From contig NZ_QJUG01000066.1 of assembly GCF_003426775.1 (NCBI RefSeq), forward strand, positions 1-37,513: a stretch of DNA of 37,513 nt, given 5' to 3'. The notes under the pieces were generated by a model. That model worked only from the letters and a program-made list of their open reading frames with translations, was not told where the DNA came from and did not search any database. Shown here piece by piece: positions 8,006 through 14,858 of the stretch. Origin of the DNA: Allorhizocola rhizosphaerae (lineage in GTDB: Bacteria; Actinomycetota; Actinomycetes; Mycobacteriales; Micromonosporaceae). A program made the translations under genes and the position numbers. Every line of letters starts with the position of its first letter. Positions within the stretch are counted from its first letter, which is position 1.

Positions 8006-8785
8006 GTCCAGCAGCTCGGTGGGACGGGCGAAACCCAGAAGCCAGATGGTTCGTACGCGCACTTCTGGAATATGATTCGGAGACCGAGGACAATTCTGAT
8101 TGTGTTGAACGTGTGGGTCTAGCGCACGTTGATCGGCGCGACGAAGGCCAGGCGGTCGGCTTCACTTTGAGACGGAAGCGAATTCCCGTCGCCGACATAC
8201 TCAATTCTGCCGAAGGAACCCCATTCCCCGGTCTGTTGCGGAGGATTTCCCGACGTAACCCGCGATGAATGGGATGCTGTACCGCGCCTTGCCACGCTGA
8301 TTTTCACCGCAATTTAACGGCGGGTCTGAGAACAGGGCGATTGCATAGCGGTGAGCGGTGGCCCTCGCAGGGATTCTTCAGGAGCGGGACCTGTACCGTT
8401 CCAAAACCCGTCGCCTATGTCGTGAGTTGGGATTCCTCGGCCGGGGCTCAACGCGCCGAACCGGTGCACTACCCGCGCCATCAGGTCATCTAGATCATTC
8501 GTCCACCCGGCCGGGTCGGCGAATTGTGGTGAGCGGGCGCGACGTAACGCGTCCGGCGCATATTCCCTCCGGCCGAGCTGCCCGCAAGGGCGGTGTTGCC
8601 CGGCCGTTCCATCGAGGCGCTGCAACACGCATTCGCCGATCAGCATCAACACCAAAGCCCACCCGCGCCACCGCCAGCTGGGACCCGCAGCTACAGGAGG
8701 CACTGCTTCGGCCTGGTGTAAGAGTGCATGAAGAACTCGTTCTCGCCGATCTCCTCGCTGATCTGGCCCACCCGCCGACGCACTG
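8006..8785. other. Gene-poor region
   Basis: No gene is called. The best frame is leftward, at 8119-8307 (62 residues, GTG start, containing EWGSFGRIEYVGDG), with a TTAAAT -10-like box just upstream; it is unsupported by any recognised domain. A rightward frame ending at 8786 closes with RVHEELVLADLLADL and overlaps the start of the next small gene, so its last part may be translated. Confidence 0.3.
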
Positions 8786-8965
8786 ATGCGCTACGCCGCA
8801 TTTCTCGTGCGGCTCACGGCGGATCTTTGGCCGAACACGTGCGCCAGCGGCCCGTATGGCACGTTCGTCATCGTCGGGACCGCCGCCCTCGTGACCGTTG
8901 TATGGCCGCAGTTCGATCGACTTCGGGCCGGCCAGCTCACGGCGTCCCGGTGGGTCGCCAGGTAA
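8786..8965 (+). CDS. Putative 59-residue membrane protein
   Basis: A short frame, MRYAAFLVRLTADLW at the start, then a single hydrophobic helix (YGTFVIVGTAALVTVVW) and a polar tail ending SRWVAR. The ATG overlaps the stop of an upstream frame as TGATG, a usual coupling arrangement. That upstream frame ends in an amphipathic segment (RVHEELVLADLLADLAH). The helix and its flanking charge pattern look real, but no family is recognised. It may be a small membrane protein or the tail of a broken larger one. Confidence 0.35.
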   Translation: MRYAAFLVRLTADLWPNTCASGPYGTFVIVGTAALVTVVWPQFDRLRAGQLTASRWVAR

Positions 8966-9240
8966 TGGCCGATCTCCTTGTGCCGCATGGTATCGGTGAT
9001 ACGGACTGGGCCACCTCGCCGGAAAACAGGCCACGGCGCAAGCTCTCGACTCCGAAAAGGCGTTCGCCGCATTGGAAACCAGTGTGTGCTCCGCGTCTTC
9101 GGCGCCACATCGGCAACGCCTCGCACCGGCCGCCGAACACGATGAAAGTGCCGGGCCCACGTCTGGCGTGATCGTTCAAGACGGCCGGATCGCGACGGCA
9201 GTAGCCTTCCCCCGACAGATCAGGGCGGAGAGGAGGGATT

Positions 9241-10173
9241 GTGGGCGAGTTCGCCAGCGCGATCCTTGTCTCGGTGGTCCAGCGCGCGCTGGCCGAGGAG
9301 GGCATCGTGGTCCCGGTGCTAGCGGCTACGTCTGATGGCGCGCTGCTGCCGCTGGACACCAAGCGCCGCCTGCTGGCCGAGGTGGCGCGAGACCACGGAC
9401 TGCTGCCGCTGCTGCGCGTCGGCGGGTACCTGCCGAAGCTGCCACCGGATCCGGCCGTCTCGGCGCTCACCGCGGCCAGGGATCCGCAGGACCTGTTCGA
9501 ACGGTGGCGGCGGCTGGAGCGCTTCACTCACTCACGTCACCGGGTCGTGCTTCACGAGCTGGGCGCGAACCACGTCGTGGCCGAGCATGCCGGGCCGCCC
9601 GGGTCACCGCCCGAGCCCGCCGAGGACGCGCTGATCCTCGGTTTACTGACGGCGCTGCTGCAGGCGATCGGCGCGCGCGGGGTCACGGTGGCGCTTGACC
9701 CACGCCGTGCACCGGTCGTATTCGAAGACGGTGTCTTCGTAGCTCCACCAGCGGGCTGCGCCACTGCCATCTGGCACCTGACATGGTCGTCGCTCGCACC
9801 CGCTGGCACCACAGCCGACGCCGTCGCGGACACCGATCCAGTCGGGCAGGCAAGGCAACTGCTCGCCGGCGACCTCGCTCGCCGCTGGACGCTACCGGGC
9901 CTGGCAGCCGAGCTCGGGACATCGCCGCGCAGCCTGCAACGCCGGCTGCGCGGCGACGGCGGCTTCAGCGCGCTGCTGGCCGGCGCGCGTGCCCACCGCG
10001 CCGGCGAACTGCTCATGCGCGCCGAGCCTTCGCTCGGCGTCGTGGGATTCGCGTCCGGGTATGCCGACCAGCCGCACTTCACCCGGGAATTCAAACGCCG
10101 CACTGCCATGACACCCGCGGCTTACCGGTCGTCATTTCTCCTCCCGCCAGACGCGCAAAGGGCAAAGATATGA
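9241..10173 (+). CDS. AraC-family transcriptional regulator
   Basis: A 310-residue regulator. The first 190 residues form an arabinose-binding-like sensory domain of the type seen in OruR/ArgR-like AraC proteins (LLPLLRVGGYLPKL, LFERWRRLERFTHSRHRV). The last 95 residues hold the two AraC helix-turn-helix motifs: WTLPGLAAELGTSPRSLQRRLRG and LGVVGFASGYADQPHFTREFKRRTAMTPAAYR. The GTG start is preceded by a strong GGAGAGGAGGG. It overlaps the following SDR gene by ATGA, which makes that enzyme its probable partner or target. Effector and operator are not evident from the sequence. Confidence 0.9.
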   Translation: MGEFASAILVSVVQRALAEEGIVVPVLAATSDGALLPLDTKRRLLAEVARDHGLLPLLRVGGYLPKLPPDPAVSALTAARDPQDLFERWRRLERFTHSRHRVVLHELGANHVVAEHAGPPGSPPEPAEDALILGLLTALLQAIGARGVTVALDPRRAPVVFEDGVFVAPPAGCATAIWHLTWSSLAPAGTTADAVADTDPVGQARQLLAGDLARRWTLPGLAAELGTSPRSLQRRLRGDGGFSALLAGARAHRAGELLMRAEPSLGVVGFASGYADQPHFTREFKRRTAMTPAAYRSSFLLPPDAQRAKI

Positions 10174-10919
10174 ACCTCGCCAACAACACGATCCTGGTCA
10201 CCGGCGCAACGCGTGGTATCGGCCGGGAACTGACCCGACAGCTGATCGCCCACGGTGCCCGGGTGGTCGCCGTCGCAAGGGACCGTGACCGCCTCGCAGC
10301 GCTGACGCACGAGCACGGCGACCACATCTCCGGCTGGGTGGTCGACCTCACCGACCCGCAAGCGGTCGACGGATTCGTCAGCCGGGTCATCGAACGCCAT
10401 CCCGGCCTTTCGGTGGTGATAAACAATGCCGGAGTGCAGACGCTGACCGACTTTTTTGATGAGCAGCCGCAGGCTCTGCAGCCAGTGCTGCGCCGCGAGG
10501 TGGCGGTCAATCTCGACGCGGTGATCGCGCTGTCCACCTGCATGCTGCCGCATCTACGCCGGCAGCCTTCCGCCGCGATCGTGAACATCACCACCGGTCT
10601 GGCGCTGGCGCCCAAGCGCTCGGCGCCGGTCTATTGCGCCACCAAAGCCGGCGTACGCGCCTTCACCCGCGCGCTTCGCTACCAATGCCGCCACAGTGCC
10701 CCGCATATTCGAGTGCTCGAGGTGGTCATGGCCCTTGTCGACACGGATATGACGCACGGCCGTGGGCGCGGCAAAATCAGCGCGAGCGCAGCCGCGACGG
10801 CGGTGATCGACGGCCTCGGACGCGGCCGCGACGAGATCTACGTCGGCAAGGTGAAGCTCTTGCGCACGCTCATGCGGCTCTCGCCCGCGCTGGGCTACCG
10901 CATTCTGCGCGACAGCTGA
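10170..10919 (+). CDS. Short-chain dehydrogenase/reductase, DltE-like
   Basis: A 249-residue SDR oxidoreductase with the NAD(P)-binding TGATRGIG at residues 11-18, the structural NNAG at 85-88 and the catalytic YCATK (Tyr155, Lys159). The position 13 residues before the catalytic Tyr, normally Ser, is Thr142 in NITTGLAL; Thr could still supply the hydroxyl. RDRDRL after the second strand (near residue 37) suggests preference for NADP(H). The overall pattern, with IVNITTGLALAPKRSAPVY, resembles the DltE/YvrD-like oxidoreductases that often sit beside AraC regulators. Translation is coupled to the AraC gene (ATGA). Substrate is unknown. Confidence 0.88.
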   Translation: MNLANNTILVTGATRGIGRELTRQLIAHGARVVAVARDRDRLAALTHEHGDHISGWVVDLTDPQAVDGFVSRVIERHPGLSVVINNAGVQTLTDFFDEQPQALQPVLRREVAVNLDAVIALSTCMLPHLRRQPSAAIVNITTGLALAPKRSAPVYCATKAGVRAFTRALRYQCRHSAPHIRVLEVVMALVDTDMTHGRGRGKISASAAATAVIDGLGRGRDEIYVGKVKLLRTLMRLSPALGYRILRDS

Positions 10920-11043
10920 ATATCCCGCTCTCCTTGTCGATTGTCAGGGCCAACAGTCGCCGGAAACTTTGCCACAACCGTGAAAACCGTCGGTGGCCGA
11001 CTCTATGCGGACATGGCCGCGGTGGGCGGCGACGACCGCGGCC

Positions 11044-11121
11044 ATGCTCGAAGGCATCGATCTGGCCGTGCCGCAGGGCAGCTTCGTCGCGCCGGTGCAG
11101 CGCCGCGCAGAGTCCGGCTGA
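11044..11121 (+). pseudogene. Possible ABC ATPase N-terminal scrap
   Basis: A very short frame reading MLEGIDLAVPQGSFVAPVQ matches the start of ABC ATPases just before the Walker A motif, where VL.GVDL.VP.GS..ALLGPNG is expected. The P-loop itself is missing and a stop follows. Together with the permease tail at 11230 it suggests that an ABC-2 transporter was removed by a deletion that left both ends. Confidence 0.35.
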
Positions 11122-11229
11122 AAAAGGCTCGTCCCGGTCGCGGGCCGGTACCCACGGCGGGGCAGGGAACCGTATCCCGCGCCGATTCTGGCTGATCCGT
11201 GCGGCCACGGAGGAGGGCAGGGTCGAGCC

Positions 11230-11385
11230 GTGGCCATCCTCGCCGCCACATTGACCGCCACGGTGATGGTGGCCACGCGGCTCTACACCGGATCACTGCT
11301 GCAAACCGGCGCCCGTGTCCGCCTGCGCCGTGCCTGGACCGGAGCCGAAACCCCACTGGCCTCAAGCGAGCGCCGATCGGTGTAA
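11230..11385 (+). pseudogene. ABC-2 permease C-terminal remnant
   Basis: A 51-residue frame with one hydrophobic helix (AILAATLTATVMVATRLY) followed by TGSLLQTGARVRLRRAWTG. The motif of a last helix, then A.R.YTG.LL.TGARV.LR.AW, is typical of the extreme C-terminus of ABC-2 permeases of the NatB/YhaP type. The rest of the permease is absent. The frame is probably not translated usefully. Confidence 0.55.
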
Positions 11386-11450
11386 CGGCTGGGCGCCTAC
11401 CCGAGACGACACACATACAAGGTGTCGTTATCGACGAAGGAGTCCATCCC

Positions 11451-11954
11451 ATGTCCCTGTCCCGTCGCACCCGTTACGGTGTCGTCCTCGGTGTGCTGGC
11501 CACCATCCTGCTCCCCACGAGTTCGGTACAAGCGTCGGCCGACTGCATCGAGGTGTTCGGCGAATATGTCGAGCGCCCGGTGGTCGGGCCCGACTGCGAT
11601 TCCCCGGTGGGATTGTGCATCGCCGCCGTCTACCGCGGGGGTGTCAAGGGCGACGCCCACGCGCGAGCCACTTCCATCGTGTCCACTTCGGACAGTACGG
11701 CCACGTCGGTGCAGTTGTTCACGTCGGATTCCACCATCGCCGGCAGCGTGGCAGGGCGGCCCGGAACGCTGATCGTCAAGAACGCGGGTGCGTTCGCCTC
11801 GGCCGGTGACGGCTCGATCGTCGACCTGCAGACCATCGTCGGCGGCACGGGCCGGCTTGCCGGGGCCAGCGGCACGCTGCGGGCCCAGGGCACGTTCGTG
11901 TTTCCAGACGGTGGCCGATCGCGCTACACCGGCACCGTCTGCCTGAAGTCATAA
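11451..11954 (+). CDS. Secreted beta-barrel-like protein (AOC/dirigent-like)
   Basis: A 167-residue exported protein. The signal peptide MSLSRRTRYGVVLGVLATILL runs to a probable cleavage after VQASA near residue 30. The mature part has four cysteines (ADCIE, PDCDS, GLCIA, TVCLK) and alternating Ser/Thr-rich strands. The segment LQTIVGGTGRLAGASGTLRA carries the GGTG...GA.G pattern of allene-oxide-cyclase/dirigent-type barrels. The ATG is chosen because AAGGAG lies eight bases upstream; the frame is open further upstream but has no such site. It is followed 32 bp later by another secreted protein in the same direction, so the two probably share a transcript. Function unknown. Confidence 0.75.
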   Translation: MSLSRRTRYGVVLGVLATILLPTSSVQASADCIEVFGEYVERPVVGPDCDSPVGLCIAAVYRGGVKGDAHARATSIVSTSDSTATSVQLFTSDSTIAGSVAGRPGTLIVKNAGAFASAGDGSIVDLQTIVGGTGRLAGASGTLRAQGTFVFPDGGRSRYTGTVCLKS

Positions 11955-11986
11955 CCCATCCCCAAACTGGAGAGAGTGTGTTTCTC

Positions 11987-12481
11987 ATGAAGCGTTTCCT
12001 GTTGGCGCTGGGCATGACCACCGCTGTCGTGCTGCCCCTCCTCGCCGCGCCGGCGGCCGCCACGCCGCCGAGCCGATACACCGTTCACCGCGAAGGGACT
12101 CTTACGTTCCTCGCCTGTGAAGCCTTCGTCGTCGTCGACGACTTCGTGTTCGACACGACCTATACGCGGTTCTTCGACAATGACGGCGACCCGATCGCCC
12201 TTCTGGCCGAGGTCGAAGGCAGCGATACGTTCACCAACAGCGCATCCGGAACGACGTACACCGGCAGGGTGAGGCTCGCCCAACGCTTCGACCTGCGAAC
12301 CGGCCAGGTAAGCGTGCACGGCATCGTCTATCAGCTGACGATCCCGGGCTACGGCTCCGTGCTGCTCGACGTCGGCCGGCTGGTGTTCGACGGGAGCGGC
12401 GAGGTCGTGTTCGAGGCCGGACCACACCAGATCTTCGACGGCACGCTGGACGTGGCGCGGTTCTGCGAGGCGATGGCTTGA
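11987..12481 (+). CDS. Secreted protein, beta-rich
   Basis: A 164-residue exported protein. The signal peptide MKRFLLALGMTTAVVLPLLAA ends near AAAT at residue 25. The mature part is strand-rich (TLTFLACEAFVVVDDFVFD, VRLAQRFDLRTGQVSVHG, YGSVLLDVGRLVFDGSGEVVF) with two cysteines, one at each end, that could form a disulfide. GGAGAGA lies 11 bases before the ATG at 11987; a GTG at 11978 is too close to that site. It follows the other secreted protein by 32 bp and ends at a hairpin terminator. I do not recognise a family with a known role. Confidence 0.72.
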   Translation: MKRFLLALGMTTAVVLPLLAAPAAATPPSRYTVHREGTLTFLACEAFVVVDDFVFDTTYTRFFDNDGDPIALLAEVEGSDTFTNSASGTTYTGRVRLAQRFDLRTGQVSVHGIVYQLTIPGYGSVLLDVGRLVFDGSGEVVFEAGPHQIFDGTLDVARFCEAMA

Positions 12482-12495
12482 CACCGCTGATGATC

Positions 12496-12529
12496 GAGGG
12501 TGGGCAGGTGTGTGCGCCTGCTCACCCTC
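12496..12529 (+). terminator. Hairpin terminator after secreted-protein pair
   Basis: GAGGGTGGGCAGG pairs with CCTGCTCACCCTC (one G-U in RNA) around the 8-nt loop TGTGTGCG. It lies 15 bp after the stop of the secreted protein and before the sigma-factor promoter region. There is no long T tract, as is common in high-GC actinobacteria. Confidence 0.65.
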
Positions 12530-12561
12530 GCTGTGCGATGACACGCGCTAGAGTGCGCAGC

Positions 12562-13230
12562 GTGTCTTCCGTCGATGCCGCTGCCACAGGCGACGCCTTG
12601 CCCTCCGATGTGGACATCGTCGCACGGCTGCGCGCCCGCGACGAGGCCATGTTCGCGACGCTGATCGACCGGTGGTCGCCGGGCATGCTGCGCGCCGCGC
12701 GGGCGTTCGTTTCCGATGAGCACGCTGCGCAGGACGTGGTCCAGGAGACGTGGCTCGGCGTGGTCCGCGGCATCGACGGCTTCCAGGCGCGCGCGTCGCT
12801 GCGCACCTGGGTCTACCGCATCCTGATCAACCGCGCCAAGACCCGCGGCGTGCGTGACGCTCGGGTGGTTCCGGTCAGCAGCCTGGTCACGGCCGACGAG
12901 GACCTCGGGCCCACGGTCGATCCGGAGAGGTTCCGTGGCCCCGACGACCCGCACCCCGGCCATTGGCGCGTCCACCCGGCCGCGTGGCCGTCGCCGGAGG
13001 ACGGCGCGGTGGCCCGTGAAACCCGCCGCCGCCTGACGGCCGCGCTGGCCGAACTGCCTGCCCGGCAACGTATAGTGGTCACCTTGCGCGATGTCGAGGG
13101 ATACACCGGCGAAGAGGTTTGCGAGCTGCTCAACCTGACTGCGGCCAACCAACGGGTGCTGCTGCATCGCGGCCGCGCCGCGTTGCGCGCCGCGCTGGAA
13201 ACGTATCTGACGAGTGGAGCGTTGGCATGA
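12562..13230 (+). CDS. ECF-type RNA polymerase sigma factor
   Basis: A 222-residue group IV sigma factor. Region 2 is clear: MFATLIDRWSPGMLRAARAFV, then AAQDVVQETWLGVVRGIDGF and LRTWVYRILINRAKTR. A linker of about 60 residues is followed by region 4 with LTAALAELPARQRIVVTLRDVEGYTGEEVCELLNLTAANQRVLLHRGRAALR. The GTG at 12562 sits about eight bases after TAGAGT (12549-12554), a -10-like box, so a leaderless transcript is plausible; an in-frame ATG at 12538 is the alternative start. It overlaps the anti-sigma gene by ATGA, the usual coupling for such pairs. Confidence 0.9.
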   Translation: MSSVDAAATGDALPSDVDIVARLRARDEAMFATLIDRWSPGMLRAARAFVSDEHAAQDVVQETWLGVVRGIDGFQARASLRTWVYRILINRAKTRGVRDARVVPVSSLVTADEDLGPTVDPERFRGPDDPHPGHWRVHPAAWPSPEDGAVARETRRRLTAALAELPARQRIVVTLRDVEGYTGEEVCELLNLTAANQRVLLHRGRAALRAALETYLTSGALA

Positions 13231-13454
13231 ACTGCGACGAGTTCGTCGAACTGGTCACGGCCTATCTCGAAGGCGCGCTCGACGAGGCGACGGCGCAACG
13301 GTTTGTGGCCCACCTCGCCGAGTGCGGCGGCTGCGACCGGTACCTCGACCAGATGCAGCGCACGATCGGCGAGCTGGGCCACCTCACTGCCGAGAGTCTC
13401 ACGCCCGAGGCCCGGGACCGGTTGCTGTCGGTCTTCCGGGACTGGAACGGTTAG
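13227..13454 (+). CDS. Zinc-finger anti-sigma factor (ZAS/zf-HC2)
   Basis: A 75-residue cytosolic anti-sigma factor that should hold the preceding ECF sigma factor inactive. It contains the HLAECGGC motif (His29, Cys33, Cys36; H-x3-C-x2-C) and an upstream Cys3. The Cys-x25-His-x3-Cys-x2-Cys spacing equals that of the redox-sensing RsrA of Streptomyces. No membrane helix follows the zinc finger, so it is a soluble type. The gene ends one base before the converging stop of the mycoredoxin frame. Redox sensing is inference; many zf-HC2 proteins share this spacing without being thiol switches. Confidence 0.85.
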   Translation: MNCDEFVELVTAYLEGALDEATAQRFVAHLAECGGCDRYLDQMQRTIGELGHLTAESLTPEARDRLLSVFRDWNG

Positions 13455-13455
13455 C

Positions 13456-13807
13456 TCACCCGTTGGCGCCGGGCATGCGCAGGTGATGGTGGCGGCGCAG
13501 GTACCCACGGATGCCCGGCAGCGGCCGCTGCGCGGTCAGGCGCAGCCCGAGCTTCGCCGCCAGTTCGTCGTTGCCCGGCTCCAGCAGGCAGCTCCCCATC
13601 CGGGAAAATCACCGTCGGGATGGTCCGGCCACCGTTCTGCAGGCGCTGCACGAACTCCAGCCCCGCCGGGTCGGCCTCGATGTCCACCCATTCGTACGGG
13701 ATCCGGTGCTCGGCCAGAAACTTCTTGCTGCGCTGGCAATCCGGGCACCATGGCGCCCCATAAACGGCCAACTTGTCGTCTCCATGCGTGCGTGCATGTA
13801 CCGTCAC
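13456..13807 (-). pseudogene. Mycoredoxin/glutaredoxin-like gene with a frameshift
   Basis: A thioredoxin-fold reductase with active site CPDC (YGAPWCPDCQRSKKFL), the cis-Pro segment RTIPTVIFPDG and strand VDIEADP, typical of mycoredoxin/NrdH-like actinobacterial proteins. After FPDG the frame leaves the family. Dropping one G from the GGGG run (CCCC at 13594-13597 on the plus strand) restores SCLLEPGNDELAAKLGLRL, the expected end, which then stops at 13456. The lesion is therefore a single inserted base in a homopolymer, either a true mutation or a sequencing error. The active-site half is intact. Start is taken as the GTG at 13807. It follows the SnoaL-like gene by 46 bp. Confidence 0.75.
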
Positions 13808-13853
13808 CGAAATCCGCCAGACGTTACACCTATGCAGATCGGTGTGCTCGTCG

Positions 13854-14267
13854 TCAGGTTGGCAACACGACTCCCAGGAGTCGTTCGTTCGGCACGCCCA
13901 CCGAAGTATGCGCCTGGACGAACCTCCACACGCCGTCCCGCCGATGGGCGACAGCGGTGAACCGGACCGGAATCTCCACCCCATCCGGTAGGCGAAATCG
14001 CGGATCGTCCGCGATCCAGCCGACCGAGCCCTCCTGGTACGCCCTTATATCGCCGGGGACGATCGTCACCGCGCCGCCGCTGGCGGCCAACTGTTGCCTC
14101 CAAATCTGCCTCAGACTGTCGCCTTCGTAGCGCTCGGCCGGGTCGGTGCCGAAGGCGAACACGACATCGCTCGTCGACAGGTGCGCCTCCACAAACGGCA
14201 CATCCCCGGTGCAGAGAGCTTCCCAGTACGCCAACATGAGCTCGCGCAGCCCGGATGACGCTTCCAT
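13854..14267 (-). CDS. SnoaL-like/NTF2-fold protein
   Basis: A 137-residue small alpha+beta barrel protein of the SnoaL_3/NTF2-like superfamily. The pattern is an N-terminal helix pair (LRELMLAYWEALCTGDVPFVEAHL), strand DVVFAFGTDPAERYEGDSLRQIW, VGWIADDPRFRLPDGVEIPVRFTAVAHRRDGVWRFVQAHTSVGVPNE. These proteins act as ligand-binding or small enzyme domains, and this one ends in the usual HxS-type segment found in ketosteroid-isomerase-like stress proteins. AAGGGA is well placed before the ATG. It is probably co-transcribed with the frameshifted mycoredoxin downstream. No specific substrate can be named. Confidence 0.8.
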   Translation of the reverse strand: MEASSGLRELMLAYWEALCTGDVPFVEAHLSTSDVVFAFGTDPAERYEGDSLRQIWRQQLAASGGAVTIVPGDIRAYQEGSVGWIADDPRFRLPDGVEIPVRFTAVAHRRDGVWRFVQAHTSVGVPNERLLGVVLPT

Positions 14268-14675
14268 GCTCGTTCCCTTCTTCGGTTGGTCCAGCGGGCG
14301 GGTGCTATAGCGCGACGATGCCCTCGCCGCTGCGACCGCCCGAACGTGGCAGGCCGGTCACCACCTGTCGTAGGCCGGCGCCGACTGGGAGGCGAGCGGG
14401 TCTGCCGGAGCACCCTGCTGAACCGCTCCGCGGCCGCCCCGTCGGGTACAGCATTGTCATGCCTTCCTCCCGAACCTGTGTGGATCTCGTATCGTCATGC
14501 GACGCGATGACTTCCAGTCACACCTCGGCCCGGTTCGTTACAGGGAACCATCTGAACGTTGAAGATTTGGATGTACCACTACGGGTTCGCCTGAGCCGGC
14601 GCTCGTACAGGTTCGGGGGCGGGTGCGGGTCACGTCCTGATGCGCCGTGGGCGGGCGGTGGACGACGCTTTCCTC
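14268..14675. other. Intergenic, no gene seen
   Basis: Only short low-quality frames occur on either strand. The leader of the SnoaL-like gene occupies the left end. No repeat or RNA structure was noticed. Confidence 0.4.
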
Positions 14676-14858
14676 ATGAGACGAGCAAGCAATCGACTGG
14701 TGGCAGGTGTCTTGTTGCTGCCGCTGGCATTCGTGATCGGCCCGGGATCGGCGTCGGCCAAGCCTCCGCTGGGCGAGGCCGCACCGCGGGCGGCACGGCT
14801 CATTGTGCGGGCAGCCCGGCCAGGCGGGCACGCAGCGAGTCGGCAAGCGCGGGCTTGA
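14676..14858 (+). CDS. Possible truncated secreted protein
   Basis: A 60-residue frame whose N-terminus is a convincing signal peptide: MRRASNRLVAGVLLLPLAFV with IGPGSASA as a cleavage site. The mature part (KPPLGEAAPRAARLIVRAARP) is short and overlaps the 3' end of the converging BTAD regulator by about 60 bp, where it is likely to be out-of-frame read-through. No Shine-Dalgarno sequence is present. I read it as the head of a secreted-protein gene cut off at the regulator's end. Confidence 0.3.
   Translation: MRRASNRLVAGVLLLPLAFVIGPGSASAKPPLGEAAPRAARLIVRAARPGGHAASRQARA

Noticed and set aside
8495-9160. 221-residue leftward frame
   Set aside because: Arg/Ala-rich, no domain, no ribosome site; looks like a chance frame.
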